A stretch of DNA of 64,000 nt from JAGVSR01 sp963825555. Lineage in GTDB: Bacteria > Pseudomonadota > Alphaproteobacteria > Rhizobiales > Hyphomicrobiaceae. The notes under the pieces are model-generated. The model searched no databases. It was not told the DNA's origin and saw nothing but the letters and a program-made list of their open reading frames with translations. This document shows, one piece after another, positions 38,325 to 47,894 of the stretch. Made by a program: the position numbers and the translations under genes. The stretch's first letter is position 1. Each line of letters opens with the position of its first letter. The DNA is taken from positions 158,277-222,276 of the forward strand of contig CAWGTZ010000022.1 in assembly GCA_963825555.1 (NCBI GenBank), read 5' to 3'.

Positions 38325-40976
38325 ATGAAAACCGATACGCCCCGCCCGATCCGCCTCGAAGACTATCGGCCCTCCGCCTACCTCATAGACAAGGTCGATC
38401 TCGATATCGCTCTCCACCCCAGCCAAACCACGGTCCGCTCGCTCCTGAAGATCAGACCGAACCCGGCCCATCGGGGCAAGCCTGGCGCCTTGAAGCTCGA
38501 CGGCGAACACCTGAAACTCGAGAGCATCAAACTCGACGGCAAGGCACTAACCCCTGGACAGTACCGACAATCCGCCACGCATCTCACGATCCCGGGCGTA
38601 CCGGAAAAACCCTTCACGCTCGACACGACGGTCACGATCAACCCCGAGGCCAATACGGCGTTGCAGGGCCTTTACCGTTCGCGCGGTGTCTTCTGCACGC
38701 AATGCGAGGCGGAGGGCTTCCGTCGCATCACGTTCTTCATCGACCGACCAGACGTGCTCTCGGTCTATAGCACCCGCATCGAAGCCGAGACGGCGATGGC
38801 GCCGATACTCCTCGGCAACGGCAACCTTGTCGAGATCGGCAAGCTGGATCGTGGCCGCCGCCACTTCGCCGTCTGGCATGACCCGCACCCGAAGCCTTGC
38901 TACCTTTTTGCCCTCGTCGGCGGCGATCTCGCTGCCATCCGGTCCACCTTCAAGACCATGTCCGGGCGCAACGTCGATCTCGCCATCTATGTCGAGCACG
39001 GCAAGGAAGCCCGCGCCGCATGGGCCATGGACGCATTGAAACGGTCCATGGTCTGGGACGAGAAACGCTTTGGCCGCGAGTACGATCTCGATGTTTTCAA
39101 CATCGTTGCCGTGTCCGACTTCAACATGGGCGCGATGGAGAACAAAGGCCTCAACATTTTCAACGACCGCCTGATCCTCGCCTCGTCCGAAACTGCCACA
39201 GATACGATGTTCGAGGCGATCGAAAGCGTCGTCGCTCATGAGTACTTCCACAACTGGACCGGCAACCGTATCACCTGCCGCGATTGGTTTCAGCTCTGCC
39301 TCAAGGAGGGACTCACGGTCTATCGTGACCAGGAATTCTCCTCCGACGAGCGCGACCGTACCGTGCAGCGCATCCACGACGTACGCCAATTGAAGGCGAC
39401 ACAGTTCCCCGAGGATGCCGGCCCCCTCGCTCATCCGGTGCGACCGGACACCTACATCGAGATCAACAACTTCTACACGCCAACCGTCTACGAGAAAGGC
39501 GCCGAACTGGTGCGCATGATCGAGACTCTTCTTGGCCAGAAGACGTTTCGCGCCGGCATGGATCTCTATTTCGCACGTCACGACGGTGACGCCGCCACGA
39601 TCGAGGACTTCCTGCGGTGCTTCGAAGAGGCGTCGGGGCGTGACCTATCGCAGTTCAAGCTTTGGTACGAACAGGCGGGAACGCCGGAGCTGGTCACATC
39701 GCTCACGTGGGACCGCGCGACGAAGACGGCAAATTTGAAGGTCGATCAGATCCAGCCGCCAACTCCGGGACAAACCAGGAAGCAACCGCTTCACATCCCG
39801 CTGCGTCTGGCGCTTCTGGGGGCCAACGGCCAGCCGATCGCGCTGAAGCTTAAATCGGGAGCAACGCTGGAAAACGGCGTGATTGAGATCACGAAGCGCT
39901 CGGAGACTTTCCGCTTCGCCGATGTCCCCTCGCGCCCGATTCCCTCTCTGTTACAGGGCTTTTCAGCCCCCGTTCGCCTGACCGTCGATCTCTCCGACAG
40001 GGATCTGGAATTCCTGATGGCGAACGACGGCGACCTGTTCAACCGCTGGCAGGCCGCCAATGCGTACGCCATGCGTACGCTCGTCGGCATTGTGGACGCT
40101 CTCAAGGAGGGGAAGAGGCCTTCGCGCGGAACTGCTTATGCCAAGGCCCTCGGGCTCGCCATCGGGGATAAGAAGCTCGATCCAGCCTACCGTGCCGAAC
40201 TTTTGCGTCTCCCGAGCCAGGCGGACGTGGCCCGCGAGATCGGCCGCAATGTGGACCCTGAGCTCATCCACCGCGCCCATAGCCAGTTGTCCCGCCTCGT
40301 TGCTACTGTCCTTGGCCCAGACCTGGAGAAGATCTATGCGTCCTCCGCCCCCCGCGGCCCCTTCTCGCCCGATGCCCGCAGCGCCGGCAAGCGCTCCGTC
40401 CGCAACGTCTCCCTGACCCTGCTGTCGGCCCGCGGCGATCCGCGCGACCTGAAGCGCGTCGCCGACCACTTCCGTAAAGCCACCTGCATGACGGATCAGG
40501 CACACGCGCTGTTCCTTATCTGCAATCTCGACATACCCGAACGCAAAGCCGCACTCGACGCCTTCCAAGATCGGTGGAGCGGCGATCACCTCGTCATCGA
40601 CACGTGGTTCGCCGCCCAGGCCCAGTCGACACTCCCAGAAACCCTCGACCGCGTCCGCGCTCTAACTTCGCACCCGCTGTTCAGCTACGCGACCCCCAAC
40701 AAAGTCCGCGCGCTCCTGGGGAACTTCGCCTTGCAGAACCCACTGCAGTTCAACAGGGCCGACGGCGCCGGTTACGAGTTCCTGGCCACAGAAGTCCTGA
40801 AGATCGATGCCTTGAACCCCCAGATTGCGGCCCGCATGCTCGGCTGCTTCAGGTCATGGAAATCCCTTGAGGGCGGCCGCAGAGCCCTGGCCCGAAAGGC
40901 GCTTCAAAAGGTTGCACGGGCTGAGAATATCTCTCGAGATCTCTATGAGATCGTGACCAAAATGCTGGATAGCTGA
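38325..40976 (+). CDS. pepN: Aminopeptidase N (M1 family)
   Basis: 883 residues, the usual length for bacterial PepN. The zinc-binding HEYFH is at about residues 305-309, with Glu in KEGLTVY about 19 residues on, and the exopeptidase motif GAMEN at about 269-273. The N-terminal domain begins RPIRLEDYRPSAYLIDKVDL, and the C-terminal helical domain ends ISRDLYEIVTKMLDS. It removes N-terminal residues from peptides in the cytoplasm. It is divergent from eutBC. Confidence 0.97.
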   Translation: MKTDTPRPIRLEDYRPSAYLIDKVDLDIALHPSQTTVRSLLKIRPNPAHRGKPGALKLDGEHLKLESIKLDGKALTPGQYRQSATHLTIPGVPEKPFTLDTTVTINPEANTALQGLYRSRGVFCTQCEAEGFRRITFFIDRPDVLSVYSTRIEAETAMAPILLGNGNLVEIGKLDRGRRHFAVWHDPHPKPCYLFALVGGDLAAIRSTFKTMSGRNVDLAIYVEHGKEARAAWAMDALKRSMVWDEKRFGREYDLDVFNIVAVSDFNMGAMENKGLNIFNDRLILASSETATDTMFEAIESVVAHEYFHNWTGNRITCRDWFQLCLKEGLTVYRDQEFSSDERDRTVQRIHDVRQLKATQFPEDAGPLAHPVRPDTYIEINNFYTPTVYEKGAELVRMIETLLGQKTFRAGMDLYFARHDGDAATIEDFLRCFEEASGRDLSQFKLWYEQAGTPELVTSLTWDRATKTANLKVDQIQPPTPGQTRKQPLHIPLRLALLGANGQPIALKLKSGATLENGVIEITKRSETFRFADVPSRPIPSLLQGFSAPVRLTVDLSDRDLEFLMANDGDLFNRWQAANAYAMRTLVGIVDALKEGKRPSRGTAYAKALGLAIGDKKLDPAYRAELLRLPSQADVAREIGRNVDPELIHRAHSQLSRLVATVLGPDLEKIYASSAPRGPFSPDARSAGKRSVRNVSLTLLSARGDPRDLKRVADHFRKATCMTDQAHALFLICNLDIPERKAALDAFQDRWSGDHLVIDTWFAAQAQSTLPETLDRVRALTSHPLFSYATPNKVRALLGNFALQNPLQFNRADGAGYEFLATEVLKIDALNPQIAARMLGCFRSWKSLEGGRRALARKALQKVARAENISRDLYEIVTKMLDS

Positions 40977-41122
40977 AGACAACCAATTTATCAGCTTGAC
41001 CTCATTTATTCTCCCTCGACAGGCGAGTCGCGAATCAGTGATTCTATGCGTGCGAATCGGTCCTGCGTACCGCACCGGTTGGCACTGGGCAGAACTAAAG
41101 ACATGGCGGCGAGGGGGTTGGG

Positions 41123-42205
41123 ATGGCACGGACAACGTCCGTCTGTCCGCGGGAGGAGTCTGCGCGGGCGCAGGCTGCTTTTCCGGGGCTGGGCAAAAGA
41201 CTGGGGTTCTCTCTCTCCAAAATCACGCTCGGCTCTGAACGCAGCTTGCAGACAGCGGCCGGCATCCATCTCCTCGCCATCGCCGCTGCGGTCCTGGGCC
41301 CTGCGAGCCCGCCGCTCCCCATTTTTCTGACCGTCACGGGACTGTTGCTCGTCGTGCTTTCCCTCTCGCGGCCCATCATCGGCGTTGTTCAAACGCCCTT
41401 CGTGAGCGACGACGAACTGGACGAACGTGAAGTTCGCGCGCTTGCCCTGGAACGCCAGGCACAACGTCTCGTCGAAATCGCAGATACAGCCAGCCGCGCC
41501 CGTCAAGAAGCGGAAATGCGCAGCCAGCTCTGGGCGGAAATCACCGCGCGTATGAGCCACGAACTGAGAACCCCGCTCAACGCCGTAATCGGTTTTTCCG
41601 ACCTCATGAGTTCAGAACTCTTCGGCCCCCTCGGACACGAGCGTTATCGCGATTATACGCTTCACATCCGTGAATCCGGCCGCGATCTTCTAAAGTGCAC
41701 TGAAGACACGCTGGCCCTCACCTCGTCCCTGGCCAAACCTGCCAGCCAAGCCTCAGCACAGCCCCTCAATCTCCCCGATCTCATCAGCGATGCCTGGCGC
41801 TTCTACGAAGCCGAGAGCGGTGCTCGCGGAATCCGCCTCGCGACAAGTTTGCCGGCAGGTCTGCAGATCCTGGGCGAACCACGCCCAATACGCCAGATCC
41901 TGATCAACCTCCTATCGGAAGCACTCGCCCGGGTGCCCAACCGGGGGACCATCACGGTCGAGATGCAGGACGACGGTTCCGTCATCACTCTTTCAATCCG
42001 CGTCGATGGATCGATCCCACGGGCGGACGTCGGGCAGGCCCCGCTGGCCATATGTATCGCCCGTGTTTTGCTGGAACAGCAGGGTTCCGGTCTCATAGAA
42101 TACGATGATCACGAAGTCTGGTGCGCAACGACATTTTTCGACCGGGCGATACAGCACGAACTCTTCGGCTGCGAGACGGGTCCACAAACGGGCGCAGCTG
42201 GTTGA
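41123..42205 (+). CDS. Membrane histidine kinase-like protein with degenerate ATPase domain
   Basis: 360 residues from the ATG at 41123 (GAGGGGG upstream). Two membrane helices at about residues 45-85 are followed by a coiled coil (VRALALERQAQRLVEIADTA) and a HisKA domain with His146 (MSHELRTPLNAVIGFSDLM). The C-terminal part has the outline of a HATPase, but the N box reads LINLLSEAL, without the usual Asn, and no DxGxG is seen (VDGSIPRADVGQAPLAICIA). So it may not bind ATP well and might act as a phosphotransfer or scaffold protein. No response regulator is next to it. Confidence 0.75.
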   Translation: MARTTSVCPREESARAQAAFPGLGKRLGFSLSKITLGSERSLQTAAGIHLLAIAAAVLGPASPPLPIFLTVTGLLLVVLSLSRPIIGVVQTPFVSDDELDEREVRALALERQAQRLVEIADTASRARQEAEMRSQLWAEITARMSHELRTPLNAVIGFSDLMSSELFGPLGHERYRDYTLHIRESGRDLLKCTEDTLALTSSLAKPASQASAQPLNLPDLISDAWRFYEAESGARGIRLATSLPAGLQILGEPRPIRQILINLLSEALARVPNRGTITVEMQDDGSVITLSIRVDGSIPRADVGQAPLAICIARVLLEQQGSGLIEYDDHEVWCATTFFDRAIQHELFGCETGPQTGAAG

Positions 42206-42230
42206 ATGGAAAGCGGCAGGCGCGATTTCC

Positions 42231-42791
42231 TCACGGGCTTCCGCGTTGATCGTCTGATGGGCCCCCCATGCCGGATTCATCATTTTTGTGACGTCGCCGG
42301 GGGCGATATTCGCGATCGAGACGCTGCAGCCACGCTTCACTGAGCTTTTGCCTCTCCACCGGCTCGAGTTCTCCAATCCCCTTTATCAAAGCGTCGACCC
42401 CCGTCTGGCGAATACGGGTTTCAGCGGCCCCGATACCGTCCATTGCAGCCTGAAGCTTTTCTTTCGAGAAGTCCGGCGCGCCCAGGGCTTCTGCCGCTCG
42501 GCGGCGAGCGGCCCTCATTTCGTCCCGCAGCGGTCGCAGCGACTTATAGGCTTCCCTCAGATGGCCGCGAACCTTTTGCCGCCGCTCCAGAGGCAGATCC
42601 CGCGAAAAGCGCATCAGCCCGAATGTGGTTGGCGTCGCCCCCCAATGCGGAGCACCATGGGGTGGCCCCTTGATCCACAAGCCAGCCACTGCGCCGGCTA
42701 CCAGTAAATTGAGCGCCAGCGACACAACCAGCAACCAGCGCCATCCGCGCCCGTTCTTTGGCTGCGTTACCGAAGGGTTCGCCTCGGTCAC
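42231..42791 (-). CDS. CnrX/Spy-like periplasmic metal-sensor-type protein
   Basis: 186 residues, GTG start overlapping the anti-sigma stop (GTGA). An N-terminal membrane anchor (WLLVVSLALNLLVAGAVAGL) is followed by a helical periplasmic domain (RFSRDLPLERRQKVRGHLRE, LRPLRDEMRAARRRAAEALG) of the heavy-metal-resistance/Spy type. With the sigma and anti-sigma genes just upstream, this repeats the layout of cnrYXH, where CnrX is the sensor. The metal ligands are not obvious beyond several His near the N-terminal end of the domain (PPHGAPHWG). Confidence 0.75.
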   Translation of the reverse strand: MTEANPSVTQPKNGRGWRWLLVVSLALNLLVAGAVAGLWIKGPPHGAPHWGATPTTFGLMRFSRDLPLERRQKVRGHLREAYKSLRPLRDEMRAARRRAAEALGAPDFSKEKLQAAMDGIGAAETRIRQTGVDALIKGIGELEPVERQKLSEAWLQRLDREYRPRRRHKNDESGMGGPSDDQRGSP

Positions 42792-43339
42792 AGCAGATCC
42801 TCCACAGAGAGCGTTTCGCTTGCGCCACCGAGGGCCAACTCGCTGATGTCATCGCTGTTCGTTGTCGAGATTGCGTATCCCGGCAGTCCCAGACGGCTGC
42901 CGTCAATGATATCCTGTGTGCCGACGAATACCCCGAGCAGAAGAGCTGCGGCCAAGAGCGCCACTTCGCGCCAGAGCCGGCTGCGCGCCGGCTGAGGCGA
43001 ACGTGACGCGGCGGGCCGCTGGAAGGGAAGAACCGTGGGTGCCACCGCCGCTTCGCCTGGAGCCATCGTCGCCCCTTCTCCGTCGATCCGCGCCAACAGC
43101 CGTGCGCGCACGCGGTCGACCTGCTCGGTCGGCGCCGTGCCGCACCCCTCCGCAAGAACGCGATCCAGCGCCCCTGCTTCCGCCAGCATCCGCCGCGCCT
43201 CGGGCGTGGCTTTAATGAAAGGCTCCAGAACAACCCGTTCGGCGGCCGGCCAGCGGCTTTGGTCTGCACCATAGGCATCGACGACCGTTCCGAGCCGCTC
43301 CAGCATTGTCTTATCCGCCCTGTCAATCCGCTGTGTCAT
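42788..43339 (-). CDS. Predicted single-pass anti-sigma factor
   Basis: 183 residues. N-terminal helical part (MLERLGTVVDAYGADQSRWP, EARRMLAEAGALDRVLAEGC) is followed by one membrane helix (WREVALLAAALLLGVFVGTQ) and a periplasmic end with ISTTNSDDISELALG. It lacks a zinc-binding HxxxCxxC motif. Position right after an ECF sigma gene and before a CnrX-like gene supports an anti-sigma role. The identification is by context more than by sequence. Confidence 0.7.
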   Translation of the reverse strand: MTQRIDRADKTMLERLGTVVDAYGADQSRWPAAERVVLEPFIKATPEARRMLAEAGALDRVLAEGCGTAPTEQVDRVRARLLARIDGEGATMAPGEAAVAPTVLPFQRPAASRSPQPARSRLWREVALLAAALLLGVFVGTQDIIDGSRLGLPGYAISTTNSDDISELALGGASETLSVEDLL

Positions 43340-43382
43340 CGCCTTCGTCCCGCAAGAACCTCAGAAATTCGTCCACCGTCCA

Positions 43383-44006
43383 TCAAGTCTCGTAGTCGCC
43401 ATCGGTGAGCAGCGCCTGCCACTCCGATGCCAGCGTCTTTCTCAGCGTGCGCCGCGCGCGAGAGAGCAGCGATTCGACCGCCTCCGTGGAAATGTCCATC
43501 ATATGCCCGACCTCTTCCATGCTGAGGCCCTCGTAGTGGAACATGGTCAAGGCGAGCCTCTGTCGGTCCGGCAACCGTGTCAGAGCCGCCTCGACGCGCT
43601 CGGCGAGTTCCATCTGTTCGAGCTGGCGCAATTGGCCCGCCGGCTCGGCAACTTCGGGCGGATCATCCCGCATCTCGAGCCGCCCGCGGACCCGCAGTCG
43701 GTCGATGGCGAGGTTCGAGACAACCCTCTTCAGCCACGGTGCCACCCCGGCCGGCCCGATCTCGAGGCTGGCGCCCGCACGCCAAAGCCTCAGAAACGCT
43801 TCTTGGGCCACGTCTTCCGCTTCCGCCTCATCCCGCAGCAACCTCCGAGCGAGGATCAGAAGGGAGGGCAGATGCCGATCGACAAGTCCGCGAAAGGCCG
43901 TTTGATCACGCGCAGCGACGCGGACCAGGAGAGCTTCCTCCCCCCGATCCGCGCCCTCAACCTTCGTTCCGGGAGTTTGTCCCGGCGGTCCATCCCGCGC
44001 TGCCAC
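43383..44006 (-). CDS. ECF-type RNA polymerase sigma factor
   Basis: 207 residues if started at the GTG at 44006, which has GAGG six nt upstream (a TTG at 44012 is also possible); no ATG is suitable and the longer open frame runs into the EF-hand gene. Sigma region 2: FRGLVDRHLPSLLILARRLL and DEAEAEDVAQEAFLRLWRAG. Region 4: ALTRLPDRQRLALTMFHYEG, LSMEEVGHMMDISTEAVESL, then LSRARRTLRKTLA. This is an extracytoplasmic-function type factor. Its partner is likely the anti-sigma factor encoded 43 nt downstream. Confidence 0.88.
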   Translation of the reverse strand: MAARDGPPGQTPGTKVEGADRGEEALLVRVAARDQTAFRGLVDRHLPSLLILARRLLRDEAEAEDVAQEAFLRLWRAGASLEIGPAGVAPWLKRVVSNLAIDRLRVRGRLEMRDDPPEVAEPAGQLRQLEQMELAERVEAALTRLPDRQRLALTMFHYEGLSMEEVGHMMDISTEAVESLLSRARRTLRKTLASEWQALLTDGDYET

Positions 44007-44100
44007 TACCAACCTCGGCAGTCTTCCGCATCCTTCTGAAGACGGCGGAAGTTTTGCATCCTTCCTGCCTTCGGCACCAGTACCTGGGGCGGGATGACAC

Positions 44101-44809
44101 TTATCTTTGCGACCACTGCTGGCGGACCATGGGCGGCATGTCCGCCTCGTTGATCCGCCCGTCGCGGTTGAGATCGAGACGCTGGAAGCGTGCGCGCGCA
44201 TCGGCCGTGAACTCCTCGAGCGTTATCTTGCCATCCCCGCTGCGATCCAGAATGTGCATCGCCCGGCGCTGGCGATACTCTCGATCCTCGGCGCGGGCTG
44301 CATCGAACTCGGCCTTCTCGACGACCCCGTCCGCATTCTGATCGTAGAAGGCGAACAGACGCTGGCGCTGATCGATCATCCGCGCCGAAGGTGGCCGCGC
44401 AGCGCGCTGGCCTTCGGTGGCCGTCAATCCGCTTTCAAAGGCTGCCAGCGTCAACTTCGGCAAGGCATCCCTGGCGGCGCGCTCGAAAAGGCGCTCGATC
44501 CGACGCTCCATCGTTAAGCCGCGCCGGTTGGAAGAGCCAGAGTTCAACTCGATCTGCTCGACAACCCCATCCCGATTTCGATCAATCCGGGTGAAGGATA
44601 CCGTTCGCCGGCGCAGGTACTCCTCAATCGTCACCGCACCGTCGTTGTCCACATCAAGCCGCTGCAGATAGCTCTGCCCGCTGCGCTCGCGCGGGGCCGT
44701 GGCGCCTGTGCCCGAACCCGCACCCTTGTCCTCTACGGCCGCAAGCGCCGAAACCGCGCCCGAAACCACCATCAAACCCTGTTAAGAGCATTCCCGCCGT
44801 ATTACCCAT
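44101..44809 (-). pseudogene. Exported EF-hand protein with frameshift in the signal peptide
   Basis: Five canonical EF-hand loops are visible in the long frame (DVDNDGAVTIEE, DRNRDGVVEQIE, DQNADGVVEKAE, DRSGDGKITLEE, DLNRDGRINEAD; all start with D-x-[DNS]-x-D-G). In this frame the start (TTG/ATG at 44775/44772) gives only part of a signal peptide. Upstream at 44809 an ATG with GGAGG 6 nt before opens MGNTAGMLLTG, which joins the rest if one T of TTT at 44774-44776 is removed. The restored 235-residue protein has a full signal peptide ending VSALA. It is next to the sigma operon. Confidence 0.75.
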
Positions 44810-44909
44810 CACTGTCCTCCTGCGGCTGAACTCAGGGCCTTTGCCCTGCCTTCAGTGAGTAGAACGGCCGTGGCGGACAAACCCGTCGCCACAGTTCGGA
44901 CTTTTTACG

Positions 44910-47867
44910 TCAGACAACGAGGCGCTCGAAGCGGGCATGGGTTTGGGCCAGAATATCCCGGAGTTTCAATTCCAAAGCCTCGAACGACGGGCAGTCGCCC
45001 GCCCGCGCCGCCAGTTCCTTCAGGCCGCGAGGCGCGGTGGCCGGATCAAATGGCATGTCCAGGCACAGACGCACAACCTGGGTCAGGTCGTGGATCAGTC
45101 GGGTAGCCGCGATCAGCGCCTCCGCATCGGCCGCATCGAGACAGCCGGCCTCTCCCAGCTTCTGGAAGGCCCGCGTGGTGTTCTGATCAAGCACTTGGGG
45201 GTGAGCGGTGGCATGCACCAGCTGCAAGTACTGGGCGATGAATTCCAGGTCAACGAGACCGCCGCGCACCTGTTTGAGATCCCAGATGTTGTCGGTACCT
45301 TTTTCAGCCGCGATGCGAGCGCGCATGTCGCGCACGTCTGCGGTGATCTTCGCACGGTCGCGCGGGAGGACGAGCGTCGCGTTGATGGCCGCCTCGACTT
45401 TGGCGGCAAGCTCCGGCGGCCCGCTGACGACACGCGCGCGGGTCAGCGCCAGATGCTCCCAAGTCCATGCCTCCTCGGCCTGATACTCGATGAAGCTGTC
45501 CAGGTGGGTCGCCACAGGTCCCTTCTGGCCCGACGGTCTCAACCTCATGTCGACCTCATAAAGCGTTCCCTCTGCAGTCGGTGCGGAAAGTGCCGTGATG
45601 AGCCTCTGGGTGAAGCGGGAATAAAATTGGCTCGGTGCCAGCGGCCGCTCGCCGTCCGATTGCTGGGCAAGAGGATCGAAATCGTAGATGACGATCAGGT
45701 CGAGATCGGATGTGGCCGTCATCTCCCGGCCGCCGAGCTTGCCCATGGCGATCACGACCGCTTCGCCGCCGGGTACCTCCCCGTGCAAACGGGCAAGATC
45801 CTCCGACACGGCGGCCTGCAACGCGGCAATCATGCGGTCAGCCAGCAGCGCATAGGCCCCTCCGGCCTGATTGGCGTTGATACTGCCCGACAGAACTCTG
45901 ACGCCGATTAGGAATGACTGCTCGCTTCCCACCACGCGCGCCCGATCGAGGGTTTCCTGGTGATCACGCGCTGCGGACAATTCGGCCATGATCGCCTGAT
46001 CGATCTCCGCAGCACTCGGCAGCACGGCCAGCGCCCGCGGGTCGATCACCGCGTCGAGCAGACGTGATCGCTTGGCCAGCACGCGGGCCAGGCGCGGAGC
46101 AATGCCCATGATATCGGCGACACGGCGCAACAGCCCCGGATTAGCCCGCAGAAGCGAGAAGAGCTGAACACCTGCCGGAAGGGCCGCCAGAAAGCGGTCA
46201 AAGATCGCGAATGCGCCGTCGGGATCGCTCGTCTCGGCGAGGGCGGCGATGAGCGAAACCTGCACCTCCGTCAGCAACTCGCGCGAACGGGCAGTACGCA
46301 CCGCGGGGTAGCGCCCGTGATGCCAACCGCGCACGGTGGCAAGAACCTGGCTCGGCTGGGAGTAGCCCATCCGCTTCAACTGGGCCAAGGTTTCAGGATC
46401 GTCATCCTCGCCCGCGAACACCATGTTGCCGCCCGCCTGGGTCAGTTCCGGAGCGTTTTCGAACAATTCGCCGTAGTGGCGTTGCACGCGCTCCAGGATG
46501 GCCACATAGTTGCGGGAGAATTCTTCGCGGGATGAAACACCCGCAAAGCGGGCGAAGCGGTCCAGGGCCTGCGCATCTTCCGGCAACTCATGGGTCTGTT
46601 CGTCTGCCACCATCTGCACGCGATGTTCGATACGGCGCAGTTCCACATAGGCCTCAGCCAATTCGGCACGCACGTCGGGCTTGATCCATTGCCGTGCTTC
46701 GAGCCGCTCCAGAGCATCTAGTGTGCGCCTTACGCGCAGATCCTTCTGCCGCCCGCCTGCGATCAGCTGCTGCGTCTGCGCGAAAAACTCCACCTCGCGG
46801 ATACCGCCCGGCCCCAGTTTCACGTTGTGGCCGGCGACACCAATCCCGCCAAATCCGCGAAAGGCGTGGATCTGCCGCTTCATGGCGTGGATGTCGGCAA
46901 TCGATGCGTAATCGAGATAGCGCCGCCAGACGAACGGAGCGAGTTCGGCAAGAAGCTGCTGGCCCGCCTCGATGTCACCCGCCACAGGCCGGGCCTTGAT
47001 GAGCGCCGCCCTCTCCCAGTTCTGGCCGAAGCTTTCGTAGTAGATCATCGCAGCGTCGGTCGAGAGCGCCACCTGGGTAGCGCCGGCGTCGGGGCGCAGG
47101 CGCAAGTCCGTTCGGAAGACGTAGCCGTCGCCTGTTCGCTCATCCATCAGGCGGACCAGATCGCGCGTGAGGCGCACGAAAAAGGTCGGCGGCTCGACAC
47201 GTTCGCTCAGGCGCGCACGCTCAAGATCGTAGAAGACAATGAGGTCGATATCGCTGGAATAGTTGAGCTCGAAGGCGCCATACTTGCCCATGCCGAGCAC
47301 GATGTAGCCTGTACCGGCTCCCGCGCAGGTCTCGTCGGGCACCGTGATGTCGCCGCGCCGCACGGCACCGCGGAACAGAAAGTCAACGCATGTTTGAAGG
47401 GCGGCGTCCGCCGTCCGGGTGAGAATGTCGGTGACCATCATCACCGGCCATACGCCGCCAAGATCGCTCAACGCCGCCATCAGCGCCACTTCCGTCTTGA
47501 AGGCGCGCACGATCCGCATGGCCGTCGCCATGTCGGAGGCCGGCGTCATATCCGCTGAAAGCTGTTGCACGAGGCGATCGAAGTGCGTCTCTGGCGCGCT
47601 GGTGAGAAGCCTATGGAGACGGGCCGGATCGCGCCGGATCAGCCCCTTCAGATACGGAGAACCGGCCATCACGCCAGCCAGGAACGCAGCGATCCGTTCG
47701 TCTGCGAGAAGCTCCGCCAGCCCCGCGAGCGCTTCGTTGCCCCGCGCCTCCTCGAGAAGGGTTGCCACATCGTCCCGGCCTCGTCCTGCCGCATCATCCA
47801 GCGGTCCAACCGATAGCCGTGCTGCGAGTGTTTGAAGTTCCGTCGTCTGTCCAGCCGTCACGCCCAA
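44910..47867 (-). CDS. glnE: Bifunctional glutamine synthetase adenylyltransferase/adenylyl-removing enzyme
   Basis: 985 residues, the usual length. It adenylylates and deadenylylates glutamine synthetase in answer to PII proteins. Two nucleotidyltransferase domains each show a G-x-G/MGK-Y/L-G...SD-x-D motif: GMGKYGAFELNYSSDIDLIV (N-terminal, deadenylylation) and AMGKLGGREMTATSDLDLIV (C-terminal, adenylylation). It lies 28 nt upstream of the HK gene's end side with the order degP > RR > HK > glnE reversed on the minus strand, as in rhizobia. Confidence 0.97.
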   Translation of the reverse strand: MGVTAGQTTELQTLAARLSVGPLDDAAGRGRDDVATLLEEARGNEALAGLAELLADERIAAFLAGVMAGSPYLKGLIRRDPARLHRLLTSAPETHFDRLVQQLSADMTPASDMATAMRIVRAFKTEVALMAALSDLGGVWPVMMVTDILTRTADAALQTCVDFLFRGAVRRGDITVPDETCAGAGTGYIVLGMGKYGAFELNYSSDIDLIVFYDLERARLSERVEPPTFFVRLTRDLVRLMDERTGDGYVFRTDLRLRPDAGATQVALSTDAAMIYYESFGQNWERAALIKARPVAGDIEAGQQLLAELAPFVWRRYLDYASIADIHAMKRQIHAFRGFGGIGVAGHNVKLGPGGIREVEFFAQTQQLIAGGRQKDLRVRRTLDALERLEARQWIKPDVRAELAEAYVELRRIEHRVQMVADEQTHELPEDAQALDRFARFAGVSSREEFSRNYVAILERVQRHYGELFENAPELTQAGGNMVFAGEDDDPETLAQLKRMGYSQPSQVLATVRGWHHGRYPAVRTARSRELLTEVQVSLIAALAETSDPDGAFAIFDRFLAALPAGVQLFSLLRANPGLLRRVADIMGIAPRLARVLAKRSRLLDAVIDPRALAVLPSAAEIDQAIMAELSAARDHQETLDRARVVGSEQSFLIGVRVLSGSINANQAGGAYALLADRMIAALQAAVSEDLARLHGEVPGGEAVVIAMGKLGGREMTATSDLDLIVIYDFDPLAQQSDGERPLAPSQFYSRFTQRLITALSAPTAEGTLYEVDMRLRPSGQKGPVATHLDSFIEYQAEEAWTWEHLALTRARVVSGPPELAAKVEAAINATLVLPRDRAKITADVRDMRARIAAEKGTDNIWDLKQVRGGLVDLEFIAQYLQLVHATAHPQVLDQNTTRAFQKLGEAGCLDAADAEALIAATRLIHDLTQVVRLCLDMPFDPATAPRGLKELAARAGDCPSFEALELKLRDILAQTHARFERLVV

Positions 47868-47894
47868 AGCCCTGTCTCCCTGCGGGCCGGCGTC

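Noticed and set aside
38547..39581. Long minus-strand frame opposite pepN
   Set aside because: A shadow of pepN, which has HEXXH and GAMEN in the right places.
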